64,000 nucleotides of DNA from Undaria pinnatifida (taxonomy: Eukaryota; Sar; Phaeophyceae; Laminariales; Alariaceae): NCBI GenBank assembly GCA_012845835.1, contig JABAKD010000030.1, forward strand, positions 15,703,210-15,767,209. Direction: 5' to 3'. Positions 21,506 through 33,380 of the stretch are shown here, one piece after another; position 1 is the stretch's first letter, and each line of letters begins with the position of its first letter. Below the pieces are notes generated by a model, which saw only the letters and a list, made by a program, of their open reading frames with translations, did not search any database and was not told the origin of the DNA. The position numbers were made by a program, and so were the translations under genes.

Positions 21506-23243
21506 TTATTTGCGCACTATCGCCTCTATGCTCTCGGAAGCTGTCTTGGCAAGCGCGCCGGCGTACAAAAGGGTGTGGTCGTCGCGATTCCGTTTCCGCC
21601 CTCCAAGGCATCGGAGGAGCATGGAGTGGTGAACCTGTCGTAGCCTGTCATAGTCAGGCTTCCTCGGGCTCCACGTCATGCCACCGTAAAGCAGTGTCTC
21701 GATCACCTCAGCTTTCAGCAACCGCACCTTCAACCGTAAGCGCGCACCCGGGCGATCATAGATTTCCATCTTGTACCGCTGGAAGCACGCCCAGGCCCTC
21801 TGAAGACGCCGCGTTATTTCGATGTTAAGGTCTCTGTCTGCGGTGATAGCCCCGCCCAAGTGCACAAACTCGATTGTTTGTTTGTAAACCTGGCCGGCTG
21901 CGTTGATTGTGAAGGACACGTTTCCCCCGCCTTTGGTTTGCAGGCACATAATCTCTGTTTTTGCCTCGGAGACCGTAGGGAGACCGTAGGCCCGAACGAC
22001 GAGCACGCAGTCACGATCACCGTCATCATCCTCTCCAGCCCTTCTGATGATCGCGATACGATGCCCGCATCGTCCGCGTACAGCATACCCCACAATCTCT
22101 GCACCTCCTCCCCCTCCTTCCCCCTCCGCCCGTCGACTTCGCCTGTGCGTGAAGTGCCATTTTTCTCGCCTTTCTCCTTTCGTTGGAGCTGCACCATGTT
22201 GTCCGTGATGGCTGCATCAGCGAGGAAGCGTTTTTCGGCCACACGCAGTACCGCCGTGAAAAACATATTGAACAGCAGTGGTGCGAGCACGCATCCTTGC
22301 CTGAGATCTTGCCCCATGTCGAACTTATCCGAGCACTCTCCATCATCCAACCGCACGCATGCTTGCATGCCGTCGTGGAGTTGGCGGATGACGGCGAGCA
22401 TTCAAGGTGGCACGCCAAAACGAGCAAGAACATCCCACAGAAGGGTTCGGTCGACGGAGTCATATGATTTGGTGAGGTCGATAAAGCGTAAGTACAAGGG
22501 GATGTCCTTCTCCCGCGCCAGTTGCTGCAGTCGTCGTACTACGAACATCATGTCAACCGTCTAGCGTTGGGGTCTGAACCCACACTGTTCCTCCGGCAGA
22601 ATGTTCTCGCGTTCGCAATAGCCACTCAGGCGACCTGCGATGACTTTGAGGAGCACTTTGCCGGCGTGAACCACGAGGGAGATGCCACGACAATTGCTAC
22701 ACTCAGTCCGATCTTTCTTCTTGTGAAGCACCTTAGTCGTTGCATCTTTCCATTGTTGTGGCACGTCACCTCCCCTCCACACAGCGACGACGATATCGTG
22801 GAAGTTTCAGAGATTGTTCAATTCTCCTTTGTCGGTCAAAACCTTCAAGAGATCGGCCGGGAGACCATCGGGCCCTACCGCCTTTCTGGTCGCCAACGCA
22901 CGGATCGCCTCCTCTACTTCGTACCTAGACGGGACATCGTCCAGTGGTCTGCACGGGGGCCACTGCTTAAGCTCGTCCACAATGCTCCGGTCGAGGGTCG
23001 GCGACTTGGTGTTAAGCAGTTTGTGAAACCACCTCACCCACCGCTCGCGGATGAGGGCATTATCCCGCAGCAATCGACCTTCCTCGTCTTTGATGTACTG
23101 CGAGTTAAACGTCCTCTTCCCTTCCACATCCATCCCCTTGAGGTGTTTGTAGAAGTCAAATTGATCACCTTCTCGGATACGCCCTTCGAGTTGGCTAACG
23201 TAATCTTCGAAAAACCTTTGTACAGCTTCCGCCCGCGTGCGTT
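21506..23243 (-). pseudogene. LINE reverse transcriptase, frameshifted
   Basis: Segments in order on the minus strand: 23133-22807 (RKAVGPDGLPADLLKVL, RT entry); 22782-22561 ([45 protein letters not shown], then a stop). Next is a stretch with the LRFIDLTKSYDSVDR motif-A region, then 22401-21814 (DLRQGCVLAPLLFNMFF, and GMLYADDAGIV with the catalytic YADD at about 22069-22080). 22093-21506 covers the thumb and post-RT region (KTEIMCLQT, FVHLGGAI). At least three frame changes separate them. A Lys/Glu/Gly-rich insert precedes the YADD box. Confidence 0.9.
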
Positions 23244-24428
23244 TCAGCTGTTTGGTGGTCGCCTCAAGGCTCGCCGTAGGCCACGATCGTTTGGAGCAGA
23301 ACGGACCCGTTTCCTCGCGTCTTCCCTATCCTGCCATCGTGCGTTCAACTCCGCTTTCGTCTTCTTGGTCGCACACCAGCCCCTCGGTACTTGTTTGCGC
23401 CGAATAGGGGGCGCTATGTCGGCCACATTCGACAGTAGCGTCTCGTTCAGTAATGAGATCATGTCATCAACGCTTCCGGCATTAGTACCGGGTATTGGGG
23501 AGGCAAGCTGGCCTGCTATCGCGTTTTGGAAATTCATCCGGAGATGCGGGTTCGCCATTAATCTTGGAAGATCAATAGCTCGCCGGCTTTTGATGACTCT
23601 CTTTGGACGATTTGGTGCGATGCGGTCCAAAAGGCGAATAATTCCGTGTACGAGGTTGTGGTCCGACTCAGCGTTCTCCCTGGGTGGGGTCCGCGCAGTG
23701 ACATTACGTACCAATCGTCTCTCCACTTGCCGTGTCAGTATGCAGTCAAGCCTGTCCTGGGCCTTTTCTCGGTTAGGACTCTGAGATGTGTACGATATAC
23801 CACGAGCAGGTGTAGCATAGTACGTGTTGAGGAGGGCGAGTTTGTTATCAGTGGCGTGAATCAATAATCGCTCTCCGTTGTCGTTCAGCTCGTCACGTCC
23901 GTATGCACCCATTACCTTGCTGTCGGCCCACCCGATCCCTTTCATGCCTGTACGAGCATTTGCGTCCATCAGGACAAGGAGGTGGTCCCTTCTGGGTACC
24001 CCCTTGACCACCTCGTCAAGTGAACTCCAAAAGCAATCCTTTTCGCCGGTGCTCTTGTCGAGAGTATGAGAATAGCGTACAATGAAAGACACGCCGCTAG
24101 ATTTCCCTTTGTGTTGGATGCGAGCCTTCATCAATCTAGCGCTGATGCACTCAACCGCGACGTCGCCCTTGTCCATCCCTGCCACGATCGACTCTCTAAC
24201 AGCTAAGCCTACCCCGTGGTTCCCCTTCTTTTCGTGCTTTCCTTCGTCGGCTCCTGAGCAAAACACAACATACCCCGCCGCCGTAAAATCACTTTGTCCA
24301 TTGCGCCTCACCTCCTGCAATCCTATGATATCACAACCTGCGTCCTCGCAAGTCTTCAGTATCACCTCGGCGTGGCCTATGCCGTTCTTGCTCTTGAAAG
24401 CAAGTGCGCGAACGTTGTACGTATCCAC
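23244..24428 (-). CDS. LINE AP-like endonuclease domain
   Basis: This intact 394-residue frame is the exonuclease-endonuclease-phosphatase fold that nicks target DNA for LINE insertion. Landmarks in order are YNVRALAFK near the start, the metal-binding Glu in IIGLQEVRRNGQ (residue 39), HGVGLAVRESIV, LLVLMDANARTG (Asp and Asn of the active site), and SDHNLVHGII (the SDH catalytic signature). The C-terminal 130 residues are Arg/Lys-rich and lead to the RT. The frame opens at a GTG (VDTYNVRAL in the genomic sequence), so the true start is uncertain. This is the best-preserved part of the element. Confidence 0.85.
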   Translation of the reverse strand: MDTYNVRALAFKSKNGIGHAEVILKTCEDAGCDIIGLQEVRRNGQSDFTAAGYVVFCSGADEGKHEKKGNHGVGLAVRESIVAGMDKGDVAVECISARLMKARIQHKGKSSGVSFIVRYSHTLDKSTGEKDCFWSSLDEVVKGVPRRDHLLVLMDANARTGMKGIGWADSKVMGAYGRDELNDNGERLLIHATDNKLALLNTYYATPARGISYTSQSPNREKAQDRLDCILTRQVERRLVRNVTARTPPRENAESDHNLVHGIIRLLDRIAPNRPKRVIKSRRAIDLPRLMANPHLRMNFQNAIAGQLASPIPGTNAGSVDDMISLLNETLLSNVADIAPPIRRKQVPRGWCATKKTKAELNARWQDREDARKRVRSAPNDRGLRRALRRPPNS

Positions 24429-25975
24429 GATGAGTTCCCCTACTCTCGACCAAGACCTTGCATTTCAATTTTTTTTTTGGGGTGTTTTTTTGAAAGATTT
24501 CGGGTAATGTCGCTATGGGGGCAAAACGATTACTACAGTATTATTTTTTCTTTCTGGCTCCTTTTTTTGGCCATGCGGTCCAACAGGTCAATCTGTCTAT
24601 TTTTCATCAAGCCTCTGTGGTAATAAGTCATAAGTCAATTGATTTCATATCTGAATTTCAACATTTCTGGGAGGGAAAATCAACGTCACACTTTCCCGCT
24701 AAACAACCCATGTCCGAGTTCACGCCGGGCCTCATGCCAGACGCACATACCCCGGCATTGCTTTCATTGACACGGGTTCCCCACAGCAGTATTTTGTACA
24801 AGTACGTTCTCTCATAGTGGAGCCCGCCCGAAGAATTGACTGACGCACGTAAATGTCAATTGCTTTTTCCCCCATTACTTTTTACCAGCAATCAGCAGTT
24901 ACTACTATGTTGTGCGTCTCAATACGCTGTGTTGTTTTTGGTCCAAACGTCTCTGGCCTAGAAAACGTTTTTCAGCAACGATGAGCGCAGTTTGATCATT
25001 GCGTGCCGAGCCCACTACAATCCACAGACCCGCCTGTTGGATAATTGGTAGCTCATCGGTTCCTGACACCATCATTCACGTCGGTCAGGTGTAGCCAAAG
25101 AAGTACGGTAGGATAAGGATTTCGGTTACCGTCACACCACTATTACAACGCTTCGATTGATGCTCGTGCAACAATGTCACCCGCGGGCATTAGTCGAACG
25201 ATATTTTTGGTAGACGGGTATCAGCGAGAGTTAAATCAGAATAGTGGATATGCCGAAGTATAGTACTGCGTCAAGCCGCGAGACGTTGCGCGCGAAAAAA
25301 ACCCGTTGTTATGCCGCTGAGTCCCTCCCGATGCCATTTTAGTTGGGGGAGAGTATCGTTCGACTTTCCACATCCGTTGCTGCAGGAAATAATGAACTAG
25401 CTCATGTATTATTATCGTATATAGATTACCGGGTTTTGGAGTCCGAGACGAATATAAGTCACTGTGAGATTGTCAGATAATCTTTCGTTTTTGGTTTGCG
25501 AAGCTGTAACATCACCCACATAGGATCCGATAACAGGTGTTCCCGAACGCACCAACGCCTTGTCACCCAGCGTGCAGAACATCGGGGGCCTAGCACTGTT
25601 TTGCTGCTTGACAGGTTACGTCCTTACCCCAGGGCATCAGAAACCGGCAAGGCACGTTTGACGAAAGGCGTGAAGAAGCTCGCACTCATGGTGGATACTG
25701 GAGGACGACGGTTCGGACACGTCCCCAGCGCCTCGTTGGAATGGTACACCAGATCACCTTACGCCGCCATTTTTTTTGTTTTGTGTTGTTTTGTTTATGG
25801 TTGTGTTTTTTTTTATGGGGCGTTGAAAGTAAGAAAAATAAATGGTAGACAGGCATGGGCGCAGCGCCGTCGTTTCGAAGATTATCAGTTATCCGGTGTT
25901 TTCTTTGAGAGAAAAATGTCTAAAGATACATATTTTCTTTCGAAGAAGGACGGGTTTGTGCTTGGGTAGGCCTCT
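24429..25975. other. No supported gene
   Basis: T-rich sequence directly right of the LINE (24470-24630) may be its 5' region. AATAAGTCATAAGTCAATTGAT (24622-24643) is echoed at 26627 (AATACGTCATGAGTCAATTGAT), so the two sites share a small repeat. An open frame at 25496-25969 contains an apolar segment (AAIFFVLCCFVYGCVFFYG) but starts at a non-ATG codon and has no other support. Confidence 0.35.
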
Positions 25976-26236
25976 ATGAAGTTACTTGAATCGCGAAGAT
26001 GGGTTGTATCCTGGGTGGGCCGGAGGCATAGTAACGATAGTATTGAAACGGTTGCATCCACACCCTCCGATTTCGTTGAGGCTGCCGTTCGGGGAAGGAT
26101 TGGGGACATGGAATCGCTTGCATCAACGCCCTCATATTTCGGTGAGGCTGCTGTTCGAGGAAACATTGGGGATTTGGAATGGCTCGCATCAACGCCCCCA
26201 GGTTTCGTTGAGGGTGTCGTTTCGGAAAAAGAGTAG
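25976..26236 (+). CDS. Small ORF with 22-residue repeats
   Basis: ATG at 25976, 86 codons, unrecognised. Three consecutive 66-bp units encode the pattern ASTPSxFxEAAVRGxIGDxE plus two residues; the third is cut short and ends EGVVSEKE-stop. Units begin near 26055, 26121 and 26187. Differences between units are mostly at variable positions of the repeat, and all three keep the frame. The N-terminal 25 residues are basic and Trp-containing. No signal peptide or membrane helix is evident. It could be one exon of a larger repeat protein; AAVRGNIGDLEWL has a faint ankyrin-like look, but I would not assign it. Confidence 0.4.
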   Translation: MKLLESRRWVVSWVGRRHSNDSIETVASTPSDFVEAAVRGRIGDMESLASTPSYFGEAAVRGNIGDLEWLASTPPGFVEGVVSEKE

Positions 26237-27088
26237 GACTGAATTCGGGTTTCTTCGTCGCATTGAGGGATTGACTATGCTGGAGTATCGAGGAAAGTTC
26301 TCAGCTTGCCAGCTTGCCACACCACGCTACTTTGAGGGGCATGGGTGAGTAGGGCAAAGCCTGGATTATACCCTGTGCTTCGGTTAGCGCTGAGAGCGAG
26401 ACTGTTCTGTCGTTCTATCTTGATCGATTCTTCAGTCTGAGTGGTCAATTAAGTTTCTGTTCGGGTCGCGTTGAGTTCATTGAACGTCTCAGTGATGCGC
26501 ACGTATGTTTGCCATCAAATCAATCGCGTGGGATTACTGTGATGACTTGTTACCTTGCGGTAATTGCTTTTGAGTGGCAAAGTGTTTGGTTTGCTAATAA
26601 AAAGCAGGGTGGGCCAATGTGGTAATACGTCATGAGTCAATTGATAATTTTAATAAAGATGAGCCAAAATTTTATAACGTAAGTTGATAGTTCAGGTTCG
26701 GAATAGATCCAAGGAAAAGGTTAAGACACCTACATACGCGTACCTGGTGTTGGAGTTGACCTACGCTCGTAGTCGTGGGTAGATCTTGGAGTAGGATATG
26801 AATCTATCTGGGTAGCTGAAATAATCACGTTTTTTTGGTAGGTGGGAAGGTCGTCGTTGGGTACTACGTAGATTCGAGGAAGAAGTTGAGAAGAATATGA
26901 AGTCGTGGTGCAGAACTGATTGCCAGCAAGTAGTTGTAAGGTCGGTAAGTTTTGAGAGCAGATTTCCCGGGGTTTGTCGTGGTTGCTCTTTCATGTCAGA
27001 AGCTCGCTGGGTGTCGCTTGGAGCCGTCTCGAGCCGATGCACGATATGGCAAGCCACCGGGGTCGGGTGAGACTGATGTAAGCGAGTA
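26237..27088. other. No supported gene
   Basis: AT-rich sequence with short frames only. It contains the AATACGTCATGAGTCAATTGAT echo of 24622. Confidence 0.3.
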
Positions 27089-27487
27089 TCAGGCGAAAGC
27101 AGTCAGTATGTGACGGATTGGTAGGCGGACAACAGCAGTGAAGAAGGATAAAGGATGCTCAACTACACACGATCCATCAATCATATTCCTTGACCAGTTC
27201 TCGAAGCCAGAACAAGCATATATTTCGTCAGATGGAAAAACCTGCAGATATTGTATGGAATGAGTTTGGACAGCTAGCGAGCATACAGCAGTCTCGCGAG
27301 TGAGATTCACCAGACCGCGTGAGCCGAGTCCAATTCTTATTACACCTCGATCAACATTGTCCAACAAGCACGATTGACCTTCGATATCGAGATAGAGACA
27401 ACCCATGGTCACTGTTCTTCGCTCCGAGGTCACATGAGTGTAGGTGACGGCGCTGAAGAGTTCAGCTCGATCCATGCCGTAGGGCAT
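27089..27487 (-). CDS. Hypothetical ORF, 132 residues
   Basis: ATG-initiated minus-strand frame. I do not recognise the protein. It has mixed, globular-looking composition (MGCLYLDIEGQSCLLD, RGVIRIGLGSRGLVNLTRET) with six Cys. No obvious splice sites or upstream element were found. It could be an exon or a chance frame. Confidence 0.25.
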   Translation of the reverse strand: MPYGMDRAELFSAVTYTHVTSERRTVTMGCLYLDIEGQSCLLDNVDRGVIRIGLGSRGLVNLTRETAVCSLAVQTHSIQYLQVFPSDEIYACSGFENWSRNMIDGSCVVEHPLSFFTAVVRLPIRHILTAFA

Positions 27488-28240
27488 GAAAGGCTGCTTG
27501 GGTTGTCCCGTGGTCTTCCGTCACATCCTCTCAAAATTCTGTTTTTCACCCGTTGGGAGACGATAGAGATTTTTTGTCTCAGTTTTCTACACACCAGCCG
27601 CTAATATGCGCTTTTAACAGAAGAAGCCTGATCGGCGCCCGCCACAAATCACCGGCTGTAGAGGGAGCGCTGTACACCAAGGGGGGGTCGGAGCCTCTAA
27701 CGAACTCGCCACGTTCAGAGTTCGCGACGCTCTCGTTGATTTCGTTGAACGAAGTGTGTGGAAAACACACAGTAACGGTGCGTCTAATCCACGACCTGCT
27801 TGAGACTTTCTCAAGCGGATGTCGGCCAAGATCGCCGCGAGAAAAACGATTTTGTCCTGAATTCTAGAAAGTTTCAAAAACAAAATTTACAGATTTGGGC
27901 CCATAGGCGACAGTCCAGGCAAAGTTTGGCTGGGATGTTCGCGAATATCAAAGTTTTTGCCTTGCATTGTTACCGGTCTGAGTACGACCGATCGCACATA
28001 TTGTACAAGTGTGTACGTATATACAGGTGCACGTCGCCAGTGCAAGCGTTATTTCTCTCATCATTGTGATGTACTGCTGTACCGCACACCTGCCAAACTA
28101 TTGATTTCGGACGAAACTCTTGGCATTTCTTTGAATTTCAATTTTCTGTTTGTGTCGGATGGAAAAATTGCAACTCCTTCCCTTCCCTACCCGAGGCATG
28201 GGTCGCCGGCACCCATGTTGGGCCCTTGTAAAACAAAAAT

Positions 28241-28690
28241 ACACTCCAGCTGTGAGATCGAAGATTTTGTCGAAACTCTTCTTTGCAAGCTGTTTGTATT
28301 GCTCCGATCGCGCGTATTACGGGTTGTGTGTCCTCATTAAGGATATAGGTCGGCGACTCCCCTCGCAACTACAGTGTAGCTTGTACCAGGGTCAACAGGG
28401 TGATGCTAGTCAGTCTGTGCGCGCAAACTATAAAACCCGTATTTGAGGGGAACAAACTCTGACACCTCCTGTGTGGAAGGAAATGCACCAGTTCGTCGAG
28501 CGTATCCTGTAAGAAGTCGTATAACCGGTGAGGGAAGGGCGGAGTTTTTAAGGGCGTGGGGGCCTGGGTTTGAACAAGAGGGAGCGCGGGGGGTGGGGCC
28601 GGCGGGGGCGGGCGGGGCAGCTCCATATGTGCGCGGAAACTATAGATCCTTTAAGGGGACAAATCTGACGCTTGTGAAAGGAATGCTATA
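28241..28690 (-). repeat. R1 dispersed repeat, copy D
   Basis: The fullest R1 copy. It contains ACACTCCAGCTGTGAGATCG, GTCGAAACTCTTCTTTGCAA, AAGGATATAGGTCGGCGACT, GCTTGTACCAGGGTCAACAG, GCAAACTATAAAACCCG, GGAAATGCACCAGTT, the GGTGAGGGAAGGGCGGAG block, a G-rich run, then GGAAACTATAGATCCTTTAA. The minus-strand frames hold SPTYILNEDTQPVIRAI and HRLTSITLLTLVQATL, as in copies A and C. An AT microsatellite (TATATATATATA) follows. Confidence 0.7.
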
Positions 28691-29059
28691 TATATATATA
28701 GAATTATTCTTTATTTTGACGGGACAGGAATTTGGTCAAGAGTTTTTTTCGTCTCAGCCTCAGTATGGGATTCTCCGAACTGGAATTTCTGGGTCAAACC
28801 GCTTCGTTCGAGCGCCGTCTTCGGGGGGGAGCTCCAACGCCCATCGACCTGCCTTACCTGTTCTGCACCTCGACGTGAACGCGAATAGACGCTGAGCGAG
28901 ACAACCGAGAAGTTGCAAAAATATTGTATTTTGAGGAGGTAATCTCGAGGCTTCGGTTGTATCTTGACGTCTGCAGCGTCTGAAGAGCGTGATGACTTCC
29001 CAAAATTGGCATCTTTTTCAAACGGTAGTTGCTACAGTTTGGAATTTTGCGGTGGTATA

Positions 29060-32010
29060 CTCTCGAGCGTTTGTTTTGTTTGACTGACGTCTGCAGGGCT
29101 TAAGCGTTTGTTTTGCTTGACGTCTGCAGGGCTTGAATGACTAAAACACGGGAAAGTTGTGAAGAATGCAATGCAAAAATATTAAAAAGGCTGCAAGACA
29201 AACAAGATACGTCCACAAGAACGCGTGTTATACTAGCAGTGGATCGCTCTAGTTCGTCTTTTTACATTGCATTTGATGCTGTTGATTGAAGCGTTTCTCA
29301 TTTTGAGCGTGCTTGGTCTGCACGTCAACCTGATATAGGCTCAAAATCGTTTTTTCGCGCGACCTATTATGCAAACAACGTTTGCAGAGCTTGAGCGAAT
29401 AAAACATGGAAAAATGTTTTTCAACTGCCGCTTTAAATGGCATAATTTCCAAATTGACGTAGTTTGCAAACTCCTCTCCCAGGCAACCTGATATAGGCTC
29501 AAAATCGTCTTTTTCGCGACGTATGATGCTAATAGCTAGCCAAATTGCGGCCGCGTAAATGATTGGGAGTTTAGTTAGGCTTTGACTCAATAGGGCTAAT
29601 GTTTTTCGGGCGACCTATTTGTAAGTAACTAGCCAAATTGCGGTTGTTTTGCTTGGCGTCTGCAGGGCTTTAGCAACTAAAACACGGGAAATTGGGAGTT
29701 GTGAAGAATGCGACGCAAGAAGATTTGAAAGGCTGCAAGACGTTCAAGACACGTCCACAAGAACGCGTGTTATACCAGTAGTAGATCGCTCTAATTTGTC
29801 TTGCTACATTGCGTCTGGTGCTGTTGAATAAGTATTTATGTTTTTGAGCGTGCTTGGTCTGCACGTCAACCTGGTATAGGCTCAAAACCGTTTTTTTTGC
29901 GCGACCTATTATGCAAATGACGTCTGCACAGCTTGAACGAATAAAACATGGGAACATTATTTCGTCAACTGGCGCTTTAAATGTCATAATTTCCAAATTG
30001 ACATGATTTGCAATCTCCTCTCCCAGGCAACCTGATATAGGCTCAAAATCGTTTTTTTGCGCGACGTATGATGCAAATAGCTAGCCAAATTGCGACCGTG
30101 TAAATATTTGCGATCCTAGTTAGGCTTTGACCCAATAGGCCAATGTTGTTTGGGCGACCTAATATGCAAGTATCTAGCCAAACTGCGACCGACCGCGTAA
30201 ATAATTGCGAGATCGTTAGTTAGGCTTTGACCCAATAGGCGAATGAATGGAATCGGGATTTCAGCCTCTTATTTCGGGGTCGCATAAGCGACCAGGAAGA
30301 AGAGGTGATAATGCGGACAAGAATCCATGGAACAGACATGAAAAGAAAAACAAACGATAGTAGTTGTGAATAATGTGTATAATTTCGGGTGAATACGCAC
30401 ACGAAAAAATAATATGTGATAAAAATACTAATAGTATACGCGCCAACAATGTACAACAACGACGGACGACTTACAAAAAGAAATAAACAAATAACGCGTG
30501 AGTGAGCGATGGCGTGCTTTTTGTACACGTACATGCATATACTACGACATCTGCGAAAGGTTCCCTACGGCCGGGAACGAACGCGGGGATACAATTTGAG
30601 GGTATAAAATTTCTAGACGGACACCCTTTATAAACAAATAAAAAAACCCTACGAGTAAATGTTGCCGCAAACGCGTACGCTGGGCAAGAGACATAATCGA
30701 TAATTGGCGGCGATTTCGGCTTTGGGATTACTCCGCAAATGTGTATCCGAGAACAGGCCGGCGCATGAGCGATTGCGTGTTCTTCATACATGTGTATCAC
30801 TATATATACGAATAAGGTATCTTCAAGGCTGTCTTCGACAATGTACCCCAGTCCGCCCCCCCCCCCCCCCTCAAATCACAACCACACCACCACCTTTCAC
30901 ACCCACATGTGTATCGCTCCCCCAAGCCTTTTCCCTACCGGTGTTATGTCAGCTCTGTCCCGACACTCTCCTGATAAAAGCAAAAATCCCGACAACCAAG
31001 AGTGGCGCACGGTGAGGGCGTTCAGACGACCGCAGACCGTGGGCAACCTATGTGATGAAATATCAATAGGATTTCAGCCTTTTTTAACGGGGTCGCATAA
31101 TAAGCGACCAAGAGGCGATTACTTTGAGCGTGCTTGGCCTGCACGTCAACCTGATATAGGCTCAAAATCGTTTTTCTGCGCGACCTATTATGCAAATAAC
31201 GTCTGCAGAGCTTAAACGAAAACATTATTTCGAGCGTGCTTGGTCTGCACGTCAACCTGATATAGGCTCAAAATCGTTTCTTTGCGTGACCTATTATGCA
31301 AATAACGTCTGCAGAGCTTTTACGAATGAAACATGACAACACGTTTTTTCAAATAAATAGCCTTTTACGTGACACCATTTCCAAATTGACGTAATTTGCA
31401 AACTCCTCTCCCAGGCAATCTGATATAGGCTCAAAATCGTTTTTTTTCGCGACGTATGATGCTAATAGCTAGCCAAACTGCGACCGCGTAAATGATTGCG
31501 AGCTTAGTTAGGCTTTGACCCAATAGGGGACAATGTTTTTCGCGCGACCTATTATGCAAGTAACTAGCCAAATTGCGGTTGTTTTGCTTGGCGTCTGCAG
31601 GGATTGAACGACTAAAACACGGGGAAATTGGGAGTTGTGAAGAATGCGATGCAAGAAGATTAGAAAGGCTGCAAGACGAACAAGACACGTCCACGAGAAC
31701 GCGTGTTATACCAGTCGCAGATCGCTCTAACTTGTCTTGTTACATTGGGTCTGGTGCTGTTGAAGTGCTTCTCATTTTGAGCGTGCTTGTTCTTCATGTC
31801 AACCTGGTATAGGCTCAAAATCGTTTTTTTTGCGCGACCTATTATGCAAACAACGTCTGCAGAGCTTGAACGAATAAAACATGAGAAAAGTTTTTTCAAC
31901 TGGCATTTTATATAACATTATTTCCAAATTGACATAATTTGCAATCTCCTCCCCCGGGCAACCTGATATAGGCTCAAAATAGTTTTTCATGTACCCTATC
32001 TACCAGATAG
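29060..32010. repeat. Satellite-like array, units of about 540 bp
   Basis: The landmark GAGCGTGCTTGG[T/C]CTGCACG occurs at about 29305, 29846, 31125 and 31232, with a degenerate form at 31779. The spacings 29305-29846 and 31232-31779 are 541 and 547 bp. Each full unit has GACGTCTGCAGGGCTT, AAGACACGTCCACAAGAACG, CCTGATATAGGCTCAAAATC (twice), GCGCGACCTATTATGCAAA and AGCTAGCCAAATTGCG. Units differ by substitutions and small indels. About 850 bp of other sequence splits the array at 30250-31110. No coding capacity is apparent. Confidence 0.8.
30250..31110. other. Insertion inside the satellite array
   Basis: Flanked by two similar segments: GGATTTCAGCCT...GGGGTCGCATAAGCGACCA... on the left (about 30259-30305) and GGATTTCAGCCTTTTT...GGGGTCGCATAATAAGCGACCA on the right (about 31070-31115). 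Inside, TGAGCGATGGCGTG (30503) and TGAGCGATTGCGTG (30768) start a second diverged direct repeat, each followed by a TACATG-rich stretch. There is a run of 17 C at 30857. No gene was recognised. Confidence 0.5.
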
Positions 32011-32520
32011 CAATAACAGGTAGCAGCACTATAATAGCGTTCGAGAAATAGAATGACGAAAGCAGTGACACCGTGTTTCACGCCTAGAATACCGTCAGCA
32101 AGTCTCTCCACGATCAGAATATACACACACAGACAGTGGCTCTGCGAGGCTCGGATCTAGACACTATCATGCATGGTGTAGCAGAAGCTGGCTCAGTGCG
32201 CGCCTCTCAGGGGCCACGTAGATAACATGCCGCATACATGACCACCCCCTTGCTGGCCCTGGATGCTAGTTGAATAAAAAAACATCTAGAAACACGCTCG
32301 AAACGTCTTTTCGTGGCCAGGCTAGAGGACCAGTCTGCGTGGGCTCGGAATCGGATTCACGAAAGAAACGGCAGAAGCAAGTAGTCCAGTGTTACTCTAT
32401 ATCGATTTCTTGGCATTACTTCACATTCTTCACGCGTAGACTATGTGTTGTGTGGTAATGGTAGTGAATCGAACACGTCGAAGTGTTGCCTTGCCCTACG
32501 CATGCGGAGCTCTTGTAAAA
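32011..32520. other. No supported gene
   Basis: Unique-looking sequence between the satellite and R1 copy E. Only short frames. Confidence 0.3.
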
Positions 32521-32528
32521 AGAAAAAT

Positions 32529-33380
32529 ATACTCCAGCTGTGAGATCGAAGCTTTTGTCGAAACTCATCTTTGCAAGCTGCGTGTGATACTACGATCGCG
32601 CGTATTACGGGTTGTGTGCCCTAATTAAGGATATAGGTCGGCGACTCTCCTTGGCTGTACAGTGTAGCTTGTACCAGGGTCAACAGGGTGGTGTTAGTCA
32701 CTCTGTGCGGGGAAACTATAAAACCCGTATTTGACGGGGGCAACATCTAACAGCTGTGGAAGGAAATGCATCAGTTTGTCGAGTGTATCCTGCAAGTAGT
32801 ACAACCAATGAGGAGAGAGCGGAGTGTTCGAAGGGGTGGGGGGGGGGTTGAGGGGGGCGGGGGGGGATTTCCAACAGCTTCAGGTCGCATAGATCTAGGG
32901 ACTTGCTATACACGTGGTGCTAGGTCTAGGCTATGGTGCGGGTGGTGAGGAAGGAGGGGGCGTTGGGAGGGGGGGGGAGGGGGGGGGATTAATTGGAGCT
33001 ACGGCGTGGATGACTAAAAATATCATGAGGTGATATCAACTGCCTGATAGTGTTTATAACTCTGGCACATTTTGATTTTAGGTGCGGCGTTTGAACAAGA
33101 GGGAGCGGGGAAAAAAAGGGCGGGCGGGTGGGGGGGGCGGAAATGAATTGGAGCTACGGCATGGATGGCTATAAAGATAATGAGGTGATATTAGCTGCCT
33201 GATAGTGATTCCTATTCTGGCATATTTTGATTTTAGGTGGGGCGTTTGAACAAGAAGAGGGATCGGGGGGGGGGGGAGACGGGCGGGATAACTCAACAAT
33301 ATGTGCGCAGAAACTATAAATAATTTAAGGGGACAAATCTGAGGTTGTAGAAGGGATGCATCAGTTTATATCCGAAATTT
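32529..33380 (-). repeat. R1 dispersed repeat, copy E, with tandem G-rich units
   Basis: 32529-32870 carries the R1 core (ACTCCAGCTGTGAGATCGAA, AAGGATATAGGTCGGCGACT, GAAACTATAAAACCCG). 32880-33250 holds two or three units with CGTGGTGCTAGGTCTAGGC or GGCATGGATGGCTA[T/A]AAA, AATGAGGTGATAT and TTTGATTTTAGGTG, separated by G runs. 33295-33370 repeats the GAAACTATAAATAATTTAAG module. The minus-strand frame conserved in other copies has a stop here (Glu to TAG). Confidence 0.65.

Larger units (their letters stand above)
21180..24428 (-). mobile_element. Non-LTR retrotransposon (LINE) with endonuclease and RT
   Basis: Minus-strand element: AP-type endonuclease (24428-23244), reverse transcriptase (about 23243-21800), and a post-RT region to about 21200. 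The parts lie in several frames with stops, so it is inactive. The post-RT region (LKAEVIETLLYGGMTW) is related to the fragment at 9644-10369. No separate ORF1 or 5' UTR could be defined to the right of 24428. Confidence 0.9.

Noticed and set aside
29060-32010. CRISPR-like array
   Set aside because: Units are about 540 bp and nearly identical throughout; there is no short repeat-spacer structure.
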